DNA of 64,000 nt from Chryseobacterium luteum. Lineage in GTDB: Bacteria > Bacteroidota > Bacteroidia > Flavobacteriales > Weeksellaceae. Of the stretch, positions 42,276 through 49,550 are shown piece after piece; position 1 is the first letter of the stretch; every line of letters begins with the position of its first letter. The stretch is from contig NZ_JPRO01000001.1 in NCBI RefSeq assembly GCF_000737785.1, forward strand, positions 310,001 to 374,000, written 5' to 3'. The notes under the pieces were generated by a model. That model saw only the letters and a program-made list of their open reading frames with translations, made no database searches and had not been told where the DNA came from. Position numbers and translations under genes: made by a program.

Positions 42276-42343
42276 AATTTTTGTTTATAGTTAAAGAATA
42301 ATTATTATTTCAATTTGATTCAGAATTTATTATTTGTTCACTT

Positions 42344-42646
42344 TCAATTTTTGTTTTTTTCCATCAGCTTCCTGATTTGCTTTTCTTCCCAATTTCTCAC
42401 AAAGCCAAAATTGGGTAAAATAACAAGTACAGCATGAGCAGCCAAGCCAACTCCCCAAAATATTGCTGTAAAGAAATTTTTGAACTGAAAATAGCTTTCT
42501 CCCGGCTCCAAATGGCTATAATTATAAATGACAATCATAGCATTGACGGCTATATACGAGAACAGATGCCCGTAAAATCCTTTTAACCGTTCAACCTGCC
42601 TTTTAGCGTGCTGGTACCGGATATCGTTTTCATCGTAGGTTTCCAT
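42344..42646 (-). CDS. 2TM-domain protein (paralog 3)
   Basis: 100 residues from METYDENDIRYQHAKRQVERLKGFYGHLFSYI (ATG at 42646; the longer frame to 42730 lies inside the kinase gene). Two helices at about 25-45 and 60-82 and the end NWEEKQIRKLMEKNK. Overlaps the kinase 3' end by 17 bases, so translationally coupled to it. Confidence 0.8.
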   Translation of the reverse strand: METYDENDIRYQHAKRQVERLKGFYGHLFSYIAVNAMIVIYNYSHLEPGESYFQFKNFFTAIFWGVGLAAHAVLVILPNFGFVRNWEEKQIRKLMEKNKN

Positions 42647-43964
42647 TGTTTCTGTTTTTTTGTTTATCCATAATTTCCCGGATCTTCTTTTCTTTCCAGG
42701 ATTCTCCAACACCAAAAATCTGAAATGCATGAGAGGCTACTCCAATACCCCATCCCAGCATAGGAAAATAAAACCAGAGGTTTTGGGGTGAAGTCATCAG
42801 ATTGATGACAATTAAAAACGGGATCACCGTAAAGTAGCAAATAAGATTGGCGTAGAAACTTTTTAATTCTTTTACCCGTTTTCTGGCTTTTTCGTACGAT
42901 CCGTTTTCGTTATCTGTTTTTACACTGTTGCTGTTTGGCTTATCTGACAGTATCGGAACTTTTACTTTAAAATAATCTTCGGATTTTTCAATGAAAACAT
43001 TCTTCTTAGTAAGCAGGGCATAGCGCTGCACAATATTCGCCAACCCGATTCCGGCACTTTCTTTCATCTGTTCTCTTGCCTGGAGGTTGTTCTCTATGCA
43101 CAGCGTATCGTTATCCGAGAATATTTTAATGACCAGAGGTCTTGAAGAGGTTGCAAAATTATGCTTGATGCAGTTTTCCAGCAAAAGCTGAAGGGACAGT
43201 GGCACCACATATCTTCTGTAATCTTCTTTTTTAACTTCAAAAGTAAAATCTACACTGTCCTCGAATCTTGTTTTTAAAAGATCACAGTAGGTTTTTGCAA
43301 ATTCAATCTCATTTTCTACCGTCACAAGCTCCTTGTCTTTCTGCTCGAGTACATACCGGTAAATCTTTGACATTGAGGCTGTAAACTTCTGAGCCTGAAT
43401 TGGATTTTCATCGATCAGGGAGCTCAGCACATTCAAAGAATTGAAAAGAAAATGCGGGTCCAGCTGGTTTTTAAGGCTTTCAAACTGTGCGTTGGCGGAC
43501 TTTGCAATGAGCTTCTGCTCCACGACTTCCTTCCTGGACGTTTTCTTCAGCTCTTCCATAAATCCTTTTGCATGAAGAAAAGCGGAGATCAGAAGTGCTA
43601 TATTGATCATGAACCAGTTCCTGGTGGTATATTCTTTGGAAAAAAAAACTTCTGCTGTTGCCACTTTCTGGATCTCTACATAGCTGATATAGTTGCAGAA
43701 ATACACCAGGATAAAATTACCTATGATGATGGAAACCACACTTAGGACAGTCCTCATTCCTGTTGTTTCAGACCACGGAAACTTTTTGTTGAGAAAATCA
43801 TTGATAAATGCATTTCCCAACCCAAGAATAAAGGAATACATTGTAGAAATAAGCAGCGTAATTAAAAAATTGTGGAAGCTTTTTTCTTTTGTGAAAAATA
43901 AGAAGAAAAATAGCGCTGTTCCCAACGTTACCCACAGCAATATTATAAATCCTTTACGTTTCAT
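42630..43964 (-). CDS. LytS-like histidine kinase fused to a 2TM domain
   Basis: About 444 residues from MKRKGFIILLWVTLG (ATG at 43964; the frame runs on to 44009). Four membrane helices in the first 150 residues, then His_kinase motifs: SANAQFESLKNQLDPHFLFNSLNVLSSLI (phospho-His in DPHFLFN), LSLQLLLENCIKHNF and SAGIGLANIVQRYALL. The last 100 residues are a 2TM domain (YEKARKRVKELKSFYANLICYF...PMLGWGIGVASHAF). The fusion plus three free paralogs point to a membrane sensing unit. A TAATTTTG -7 box (43989 to 43982) and a direct-repeat site stand upstream. Confidence 0.92.
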   Translation of the reverse strand: MKRKGFIILLWVTLGTALFFFLFFTKEKSFHNFLITLLISTMYSFILGLGNAFINDFLNKKFPWSETTGMRTVLSVVSIIIGNFILVYFCNYISYVEIQKVATAEVFFSKEYTTRNWFMINIALLISAFLHAKGFMEELKKTSRKEVVEQKLIAKSANAQFESLKNQLDPHFLFNSLNVLSSLIDENPIQAQKFTASMSKIYRYVLEQKDKELVTVENEIEFAKTYCDLLKTRFEDSVDFTFEVKKEDYRRYVVPLSLQLLLENCIKHNFATSSRPLVIKIFSDNDTLCIENNLQAREQMKESAGIGLANIVQRYALLTKKNVFIEKSEDYFKVKVPILSDKPNSNSVKTDNENGSYEKARKRVKELKSFYANLICYFTVIPFLIVINLMTSPQNLWFYFPMLGWGIGVASHAFQIFGVGESWKEKKIREIMDKQKNRNNGNLR

Positions 43965-44022
43965 TATCCGTTTTCTTGGCTCAAAATTAGTCTTTAATAA
44001 AGGTATCAAAAAATTATTTTTA

Positions 44023-44051
44023 CTGAAGGGCAGATTTTACTTTCCGAATGG
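44023..44051. promoter_or_regulatory. Putative LytTR operator upstream of the kinase gene
   Basis: Direct repeats CTGAAGGG (44023-44030) and CCGAATGG (44044-44051), starts 21 bp apart (two DNA turns), the layout of LytTR binding sites. The proximal half lies 34 bp from the minus-strand -7 box TAATTTTG and 59 bp from the ATG. An almost matching copy stands before the TonB receptor gene. Confidence 0.65.
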
Positions 44052-44054
44052 AAT

Positions 44055-44083
44055 AAAAAAAACCTTCCGGCTAAGGAAGGTTT
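44055..44083 (-). terminator. Terminator of the 216-aa exported protein gene
   Basis: 9-bp stem AAACCTTCC / GGAAGGTTT (44060-44068 with 44075-44083) and a T-run when read on the minus strand, 10 bases after the stop. It abuts the kinase operator. Confidence 0.83.
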
Positions 44084-44092
44084 CGTTTTCTG

Positions 44093-44743
44093 TTATTTTG
44101 AAGACATACTGATAAAATATTCCAGTTCTGTCCTGCCCCAGTTCGGGTCTAAGGTTGTTTTTGGCTTATAGGCATTAAATTTTGCCAGTGCTTCTTTAGA
44201 CATTTCCATTCCTTTGGTTTTACTTCCTCCGTACTGTTCGGGTGTAAAATAGATATCCTCTGCTTTGATAAGGGCTACCCTTGGGTTGGATGGGTCCAGT
44301 TTTTCCGCAATATCAAGCTCTTCCGTTGCTTTAGCTCCATCCGTCATATAGCGCTGTGCAGGATTGACCATCATTCTTAAAGAAGCTGCCATTTTTCTTA
44401 ACAAATGGATCTCTGCATTGTCCGCTCCGGCAAGATTTTGAGCGCTTGACAGGTATTTATCAGCCTGGCCTGCTATTTCATCCAGCTCCTGCATATTCCC
44501 TTTTCTCATCAAGAGTCTTCCTTTCTGGATCTGGGAAAATGCGGCATAGTACGGGGGAAGCCATTTTGAACTTTCTTTACTGCCTATCCTCTGGAAATCA
44601 TTGGTCAGGGTCTGAAATTCTTCCGCGGTTTTGGAGGTTTCCGTTTTCGCTATCTTTTCAGCCATTATTTTTTCGTAATCTGCCTGTGCAAAAGCCGTTA
44701 AACTCATAAAAGCTAAAGCAAAACTTAATAGGTATTTTCTCAT
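44093..44743 (-). CDS. Exported helical-repeat (TPR-like) protein
   Basis: 216 residues. Signal peptide MRKYLLSFALAFMSLTAFAQ, then helical hairpins (YEKIMAEKIAKTETSKTAEEFQTLTNDFQRIGSK, YYAAFSQIQKGRLLM, ATEELDIAEKLDPSNPRVALIKAEDIYF) that look like TPR-type repeats. DPNWGRTELEYFI closes it. Similar proteins are often linked to TonB receptors in Flavobacteria; it lies 80 bases after the receptor gene on the same strand, so a shared transcript is likely. Its job is not known. Confidence 0.75.
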   Translation of the reverse strand: MRKYLLSFALAFMSLTAFAQADYEKIMAEKIAKTETSKTAEEFQTLTNDFQRIGSKESSKWLPPYYAAFSQIQKGRLLMRKGNMQELDEIAGQADKYLSSAQNLAGADNAEIHLLRKMAASLRMMVNPAQRYMTDGAKATEELDIAEKLDPSNPRVALIKAEDIYFTPEQYGGSKTKGMEMSKEALAKFNAYKPKTTLDPNWGRTELEYFISMSSK

Positions 44744-44823
44744 TATACTAATTTTTTAAAGTTAATTAATTGTCTATCCGAAGTTATGTTTTTGCAGCGA
44801 TATATTGATCTGCTGCTGTTATT

Positions 44824-47067
44824 TTATAAATTATTATTGATCGCATCCTGCGTCCTGTCCACTCCAAAGCTGATGAAAGCTCCTATAAATACAAAGGTGT
44901 TTACCGGCGGCACTACTGATGAAGTTCTTGATCCGTCAAGAGAGAAATTGTATCCATAAACATTTTTAGACCCTAAAACATTGGAAATACTTAATACTAA
45001 AACGGTAAAAGCTTTGGCATCCTTTTTTCCCAGGTTCGGAAGGTAATTAAAGCTGATGTTAAGGGCATTATAATCTTTCAATCTGCCTTCGTTCCTGATA
45101 TAATTAACTGCATTGCTGTTTTCAGCTTTGGTTGCAATGTCATAATAAGGACGGCCTTTAGAATAGGTGTAAGATAAATTGACCCCTAATTTCCATTCCG
45201 GGATGAATCTCTTGGCCACAGCGGAAAGGGTATGTGCGGAAGCGAAATTCGGCTTCAGGCTCACGGGATAATTGATAAAGTCTCTTTTTGAATCAAGGAA
45301 TGAATAGCTGATCCAGTAATCTATATTTTCAAATGTTTTTTTGTCTCTCCAGAACAGCTCAAGACCTTTTGCATATCCGTAACCATTATTGTTCAGGGCC
45401 GTCTGTACCTGCTGATTCTGCTCTTTATCCGGTGTAATGTTGAATGTCTTGATTAGCTGGTCATACTTTTTATAAAATGCCTCAAGACGAAGGCTTCTTC
45501 CTTCCGATGATCTCTGAACCTGGAAAATATAATGCTGAGATTTCTGAAAATCAAGATCTGCCGGTACGTGGATGTATTTGCTTTCAGGATTCTGATAAAA
45601 CAGTCCGTAGGCAAAGGAAGTGGTCCAGTCTTTTGCCAGGCGGTAAGCCAGTGCGAAACGTGGTGCAATATTGCTTTTCCCTAAAAAAGAAGAGTTTTCT
45701 GCCCTGACTCCTATCTTTGCTGATAATGCATTGCTGAATCCAAGATCTGTTTCTGCAAACACAGCGGATATAAGGTCTTTATAGTTCTTCTCTACTTCTC
45801 CAAAATTCAGTTTTTCACTTGTATTATTCAATTCAAAACCGGCTCTTACGGCACTTATTTTATTGATTTTACGCTCAAGAACTGCTTTGAAATTGATGTA
45901 ATTTCCATCTGTTAAAAGTTCAGACCTGCCTGATTCTGTATCATGGGTTTCCGTGGAAAAATTAAGATCGGATCTGTTGTAGGAGTAAGAAGCTCCTGCA
46001 TTCAAAAGATATTTCCCGAATTTCTGTTTAAAAGAAAGATTATGATAGGTATTTTTCCCTTTAAGCCTTACGAGGGCAAAATCATATTCCGGTTCCAGGC
46101 TTTCGGTTCTTACGCCCATCTTGTTGGAATCATACATTCCGTAATATTTGAGGAATCCGCCTGATTTTGTTTTGATTCTGAAATTAAAATCACCGTTTAA
46201 GCCTTGTGGAGCATCAATAAAATCTGTATTAAAATTGAAGACCTTCTGCATAACGCTCAGTAATGAGTACCCTAAAGTGGCTCCGAAAGAATGGTTCTTA
46301 TCTGCTCCCAGCTTCTGAAATCCCGCACTCAAAAAGATGGGTGAAACTCCAAAATCATAAGAGCTTTGATCCGGAAGATCAACACTTTCCAACATCAGCG
46401 CTCCGGAAAGAGCCTGCCCGTACAATGCTGAATATCCACCGCTTGAAAAAACATTCCCTTTAAAAAGTGATGTATTGAAACGATCCCTCCCTGCTATTCC
46501 CGGAACTGAATTGGAGAAATAATTGTTGATCAGGCTTCCATCCATAAAGATCTTAGATTCTGTTCCTGTTCCTCCACGGATAAAAAGTCCTTCTGTTTCT
46601 CCTACTTTCTGGACACCGGGAAGATAGTTTAAAGCAGAAGAGATCTGCCCATCCGCCCCTGCGGTAGTATAAATATCAATAGGCGTCAGCAGTGCGGTAG
46701 CTCTCTTTTTATCGCTGGCTTCTATGGAACCTGCGGACACGACCACGGCATCAATTTCACTGATCTGTTCTTTAAGTTCTGCATTGACGGAAATATCCTG
46801 GTTATCAATCACAACAGCTTTTTCTACATCCTGATACTTCGGGTGGGTAAAGGTTAAAATACGGTTTCCTTTTTCTGACGTTTCAAAGGAAAAGTTCCCC
46901 TGGGCATCAGTCGTGGCACCATCATAAGTGTCCTTTAATGTGACATTGATTTCATTAATGCCTTTACTTTTAAAAGTAACCTTTCCTGAGATCCTGATCT
47001 GTGAATATCCTGCAATAAAGAATAGAAAGGTAATCAGCAGTAAAAGTTTTTTTCCTTGCGTTTTCAT
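44824..47067 (-). CDS. TonB-dependent outer-membrane receptor
   Basis: About 747 residues from MKTQGKKLLLLITFLFF (ATG at 47067; the frame starts upstream at 47163). Signal peptide, a carboxypeptidase-regulatory-like domain (RISGKVTFKSKGINEINVTLKDTYDGATTDAQGNFSFE), plug with DGQISSALNYLPGVQKVGETEGLFIRGGTGTESKIFMDG and a barrel ending in the NTFVFIGAFISFGVD strands. Imports a large nutrient with TonB energy; the substrate is not visible. A LytTR-like direct repeat lies 60 bp upstream with a TATTTTTG -7 box (47092 to 47085). Confidence 0.9.
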   Translation of the reverse strand: MKTQGKKLLLLITFLFFIAGYSQIRISGKVTFKSKGINEINVTLKDTYDGATTDAQGNFSFETSEKGNRILTFTHPKYQDVEKAVVIDNQDISVNAELKEQISEIDAVVVSAGSIEASDKKRATALLTPIDIYTTAGADGQISSALNYLPGVQKVGETEGLFIRGGTGTESKIFMDGSLINNYFSNSVPGIAGRDRFNTSLFKGNVFSSGGYSALYGQALSGALMLESVDLPDQSSYDFGVSPIFLSAGFQKLGADKNHSFGATLGYSLLSVMQKVFNFNTDFIDAPQGLNGDFNFRIKTKSGGFLKYYGMYDSNKMGVRTESLEPEYDFALVRLKGKNTYHNLSFKQKFGKYLLNAGASYSYNRSDLNFSTETHDTESGRSELLTDGNYINFKAVLERKINKISAVRAGFELNNTSEKLNFGEVEKNYKDLISAVFAETDLGFSNALSAKIGVRAENSSFLGKSNIAPRFALAYRLAKDWTTSFAYGLFYQNPESKYIHVPADLDFQKSQHYIFQVQRSSEGRSLRLEAFYKKYDQLIKTFNITPDKEQNQQVQTALNNNGYGYAKGLELFWRDKKTFENIDYWISYSFLDSKRDFINYPVSLKPNFASAHTLSAVAKRFIPEWKLGVNLSYTYSKGRPYYDIATKAENSNAVNYIRNEGRLKDYNALNISFNYLPNLGKKDAKAFTVLVLSISNVLGSKNVYGYNFSLDGSRTSSVVPPVNTFVFIGAFISFGVDRTQDAINNNL

Positions 47068-47126
47068 GGAGTTAATTTTCGGATCAAAAATAATACGGAA
47101 TATGCCCTTCTTTAAAATAAATTTTA

Positions 47127-47155
47127 CTGAAAGGCATACTTTGGCTTCCGAATGG
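47127..47155. promoter_or_regulatory. Putative LytTR operator upstream of the TonB receptor gene
   Basis: Direct repeats CTGAAAGG (47127-47134) and CCGAATGG (47148-47155), starts 21 bp apart. Proximal half 35 bp from the TATTTTTG -7 box and 60 bp from the ATG, the same geometry as at the kinase gene. The flanks are also alike (TTTTACTGAA...GGCA). Confidence 0.65.
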
Positions 47156-47159
47156 GAAA

Positions 47160-48062
47160 TCAATGGACCGGGATGCAGAAATCCACGATCATTTTGCCTT
47201 CCGGATGTTCTTTAAAATTGGAATGGTAAATTTCAAACGGTAATGCTTTTCTCATAGAATAATGATGTTCATTCATCCATAAAAACAGGGATACCCAGCA
47301 TTGTTCAAATTCCTGTAGAGTAACTTCCCCGCTTCCTGTAATAAACTTTCCGGCATCTATGGTTTCTGAAAACACCAGTCCTTCCTGCTTCTCCAGCTTT
47401 TTGCCCAGAAGCATACATGCATGGATTCTGACTTTTTCAGACGGAGTGACTTTAAAACTGTCATGATAAACGGAGATCATCCTGAGGTTCTCCCGGGGAA
47501 ATAACTGCTGCTGCTTCGCCCAATCTATGAGTATAGTGTAAGAAGGTTCCACATTGGCTATTCCCAGGCTCATTACTGCTGCAAGATTCATTTCCGGCAA
47601 TTCTTTTACTTCAATTTTTAAATTCATTTCTGTCCAGTTTAAGAGGTTTTCTACGTTGCAAATGTATTGGCTGAAAACCGTATCCGTTTGTCCGTTCTTG
47701 CTCTGTATCTGTACAATCTTGTGAAAAGTTTCGGGTGCTGAGCTCCTAAACGCTGAAGGTGCTATTCCATAGTATTTTTTAAAAGTTTTGCTGAACACGG
47801 CATGATTAGAGAATCCTAAATCAAGATAGATCTCTTTGATACCTGTTTCTTTCTTTACAGCCAGATAAAAGGCACTTTTTTCTATTTTCTTTCTTGTAAT
47901 ATAGTTCCGGAGGGTTTCGCCGGTAATAAGCTTAAATATCCTGTGAAAATGAAAGGAAGAATACATGGCTGTTTCTGCAATTTTTTCAAGAGAAAGATCA
48001 GCATCGAGGTTGCTATCAATGTATTTTATTGCTTTTATGATTCTTTTTTTATGTTCTTCCAT
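47160..48062 (-). CDS. AraC-type regulator with GyrI-like ligand domain
   Basis: 300 residues. The N-terminal AraC domain (1-105) has two helix-turn-helices: LSLEKIAETAMYSSFHFHRIFKLITGETLRNYI and GIKEIYLDLGFSNHAVFSKTFKKYYGIAPSAFR. The C-terminal half (about 150-300) looks like a GyrI-like effector domain (VKELPEMNLAAVMSLGIANV, ...GEVTLQEFEQCWVSLFLWMNE, PFEIYHSNFKEHPEGKMIVDFCIPV). Such proteins sense drugs or organic cations. It ends right before the receptor operator, but regulation of the receptor is not shown. Confidence 0.9.
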   Translation of the reverse strand: MEEHKKRIIKAIKYIDSNLDADLSLEKIAETAMYSSFHFHRIFKLITGETLRNYITRKKIEKSAFYLAVKKETGIKEIYLDLGFSNHAVFSKTFKKYYGIAPSAFRSSAPETFHKIVQIQSKNGQTDTVFSQYICNVENLLNWTEMNLKIEVKELPEMNLAAVMSLGIANVEPSYTILIDWAKQQQLFPRENLRMISVYHDSFKVTPSEKVRIHACMLLGKKLEKQEGLVFSETIDAGKFITGSGEVTLQEFEQCWVSLFLWMNEHHYSMRKALPFEIYHSNFKEHPEGKMIVDFCIPVH

Positions 48063-48211
48063 TTTAAAAAATACGGGTCAGTAAAAGTATCAAGATAGGT
48101 AATATTTCACTTGTCATATATTGCTGTTTTCGAAAAAAGGATTGAAATCATAAAGTCTTTCGGAAAATGTTTTATAAATTTATCGTAAAATCACTTTAAA
48201 TCATTAAAAAA

Positions 48212-48715
48212 ATGAAAGGACAAACATTAGCATTACTGGCGGGTTGTGCATTTTTAGCGGCTTCGTGCTGCACGACAAAAACGTATAGCGTTAACGCCAA
48301 AAGCGGAACACAGACGGGCGGAACGGCAAAATTCACCCAGAAAGGAGAAGAAGTAACCATGAAACTTGAAGTTACCAATCTTACTCCCGGTATCCATGCG
48401 GTACATATTCACGAAAAAGGTGACTGTTCTGCTGCTGACGGAACTTCTACAGGCGGACACTGGAACCCGGCCAAAGACGACCACGGAAAATGGGGCGCTG
48501 AACATTTCCACATGGGAGATATCGGCAATTTAACGGCTGACCAGACCGGAAAAGCAGTCCTGACCTTCAAAACAAATAAGTGGTGTCTTGGCTGTACGGA
48601 TGAAACGAAAAACATCATCGGGAAAGGGCTTATTGTACACGCTGCCGCAGATGATTTCCATACCCAGCCTACGGGAAATGCCGGGGGAAGAGTGGGATGT
48701 GTAGAAATTAAGTAA
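48212..48715 (+). CDS. sodC: Cu/Zn superoxide dismutase, exported lipoprotein
   Basis: 167 residues. Lipobox LLAGC (Cys12) suggests an outer-membrane or periplasmic lipoprotein. Copper and zinc ligands: His65 and His67 in HAVHIHEKGDC, His83 in GGHWNP, His91, His100 and Asp103 in HFHMGD, and HAAADDFHTQP. The Cys pair (GDC72 and GRVGC near the end) gives the usual disulfide. Converts superoxide to peroxide and oxygen outside the cytoplasm. A 40-bp perfect palindrome after the stop ends the message. Confidence 0.95.
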   Translation: MKGQTLALLAGCAFLAASCCTTKTYSVNAKSGTQTGGTAKFTQKGEEVTMKLEVTNLTPGIHAVHIHEKGDCSAADGTSTGGHWNPAKDDHGKWGAEHFHMGDIGNLTADQTGKAVLTFKTNKWCLGCTDETKNIIGKGLIVHAAADDFHTQPTGNAGGRVGCVEIK

Positions 48716-48730
48716 TTTTAAAAAATTAAA

Positions 48731-48770
48731 TAAAAAGCAGGAGACCCTCATGAGGGTCTCCTGCTTTTTA
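48731..48770. terminator. 40-bp perfect palindrome, bidirectional terminator
   Basis: Twenty bases (48731-48750) followed directly by their exact complement (48751-48770), with A and T runs on both sides, between sodC and the convergent higA gene. Works as a terminator in both directions. No loop is left, so the tip must open by a few pairs. Confidence 0.92.
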
Positions 48771-48776
48771 TTTCTA

Positions 48777-49109
48777 TTAAATTAATTCTGCTTCTAAGTT
48801 CTTTCCTTCCAGCCTTACATTAAATTTCACATCAGCATCCAGTGCATCAAATACTTTTAATACAGTTGCTATCGTAGCATTTGTGATATTGTTCTCAATT
48901 TTAGAGATCTGGGCTTTTTGTACACCTACTAATTTCCCCAGCTCTAATTGCGTGAGCTTTCTTTCTTTACGGGCAGCCTTAATCAGATGTCCCAATACAT
49001 CCATTCTAAGTTCATACTCGTATTGATGCCTTTCTTCACTTCCTTCTTTTCCGATGTAACGATCTTTAACATCTGCAAGAGTGTACTTTTTTATTTCTTT
49101 CTTTGCCAT
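48777..49109 (-). CDS. higA: HigA-type antitoxin (XRE helix-turn-helix)
   Basis: 110 residues. HTH_3 domain at about 35-90: LGHLIKAARKERKLTQLELGKLVGVQKAQISKIENNITNATIATVLKVFDAL. The start (AKKEIKKYTLADVKDRYIG) and the DADVKFNVRLE end are typical of HigA antitoxins encoded after the toxin. Neutralises HigB and represses the operon, likely through the palindrome at 49460-49489. Separated from the toxin stop by 2 bases. Confidence 0.92.
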   Translation of the reverse strand: MAKKEIKKYTLADVKDRYIGKEGSEERHQYEYELRMDVLGHLIKAARKERKLTQLELGKLVGVQKAQISKIENNITNATIATVLKVFDALDADVKFNVRLEGKNLEAELI

Positions 49110-49111
49110 AA

Positions 49112-49438
49112 CTATTTGAAATAATTCTCTCTGATTTTTTCTGCTCTTTCTATTTCTTTTTTGGGAGCTTTCTTATCTTTTTTAATAAATCCGTGGCCAG
49201 CGACTACAAGGGTATTTTCTTTATCTCTTTTATCCCAAAATGCCAATAACCGATATTGCTTACCTGAATATCTTACTCTGAACTCCCATATCTCTCCACT
49301 TAATTTTTTTAAAAGTCTTGGATCATTGGTCTGTTCAGCGAGGTCGATATTATAAATTATTTTAGCGGCTGATTTCTTATCCAGACCAGACAAAAAATCC
49401 ACGGCTTCTTCTAAAAATACCGTTTCAAAATATCTCAT
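49112..49438 (-). CDS. higB: HigB-type RelE-family toxin
   Basis: 108 residues from MRYFETVFLEEAVDFL (ATG at 49438; a TTG frame runs to 49453 but would include the -7 region). The RelE/HigB fold: DKKSAAKIIYNIDLAEQTNDPRLLKKLSGEIWEFRVRYSGKQYRLLAFWDK (phage-derived Gp49-like HigB), with HGFIKKDKKAPKKEIERAEKIRENYF at the end. Cuts mRNA on the ribosome. First gene of the toxin-antitoxin operon, the HigBA gene order. Confidence 0.92.
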   Translation of the reverse strand: MRYFETVFLEEAVDFLSGLDKKSAAKIIYNIDLAEQTNDPRLLKKLSGEIWEFRVRYSGKQYRLLAFWDKRDKENTLVVAGHGFIKKDKKAPKKEIERAEKIRENYFK

Positions 49439-49459
49439 TGTGTTTTTACTCAAAAATAC

Positions 49460-49489
49460 AAATAAGTTTCCAAATATGGAAACTTATTT
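49460..49489. promoter_or_regulatory. HigA operator: 12-bp inverted repeat
   Basis: AAATAAGTTTCC (49460-49471), six bases, GGAAACTTATTT (49478-49489). It abuts a TATTTTTG -7 box (49458 to 49451) of the higBA operon and covers the -33 region, so binding would block transcription. Self-regulation by HigA or HigBA is the likely purpose. Confidence 0.8.
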
Positions 49490-49513
49490 AAATATAAAAA
49501 TTCTTTAAAAGCT

Positions 49514-49541
49514 AAAAAAAGCGCTGATCTCCGATCAGCGC
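49514..49541 (-). terminator. Terminator of prc
   Basis: GCGCTGATC / GATCAGCGC (49521-49529 with 49533-49541), loop of three, T-run on the minus strand. Ten bases after the prc stop. Confidence 0.88.
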
Positions 49542-49550
49542 CTTTTTGTT

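Noticed and set aside
49112..49453. TTG start for higB at 49453
   Set aside because: It would place the start codon inside the TATTTTTG -7 box; ATG at 49438 gives the usual N-terminus.
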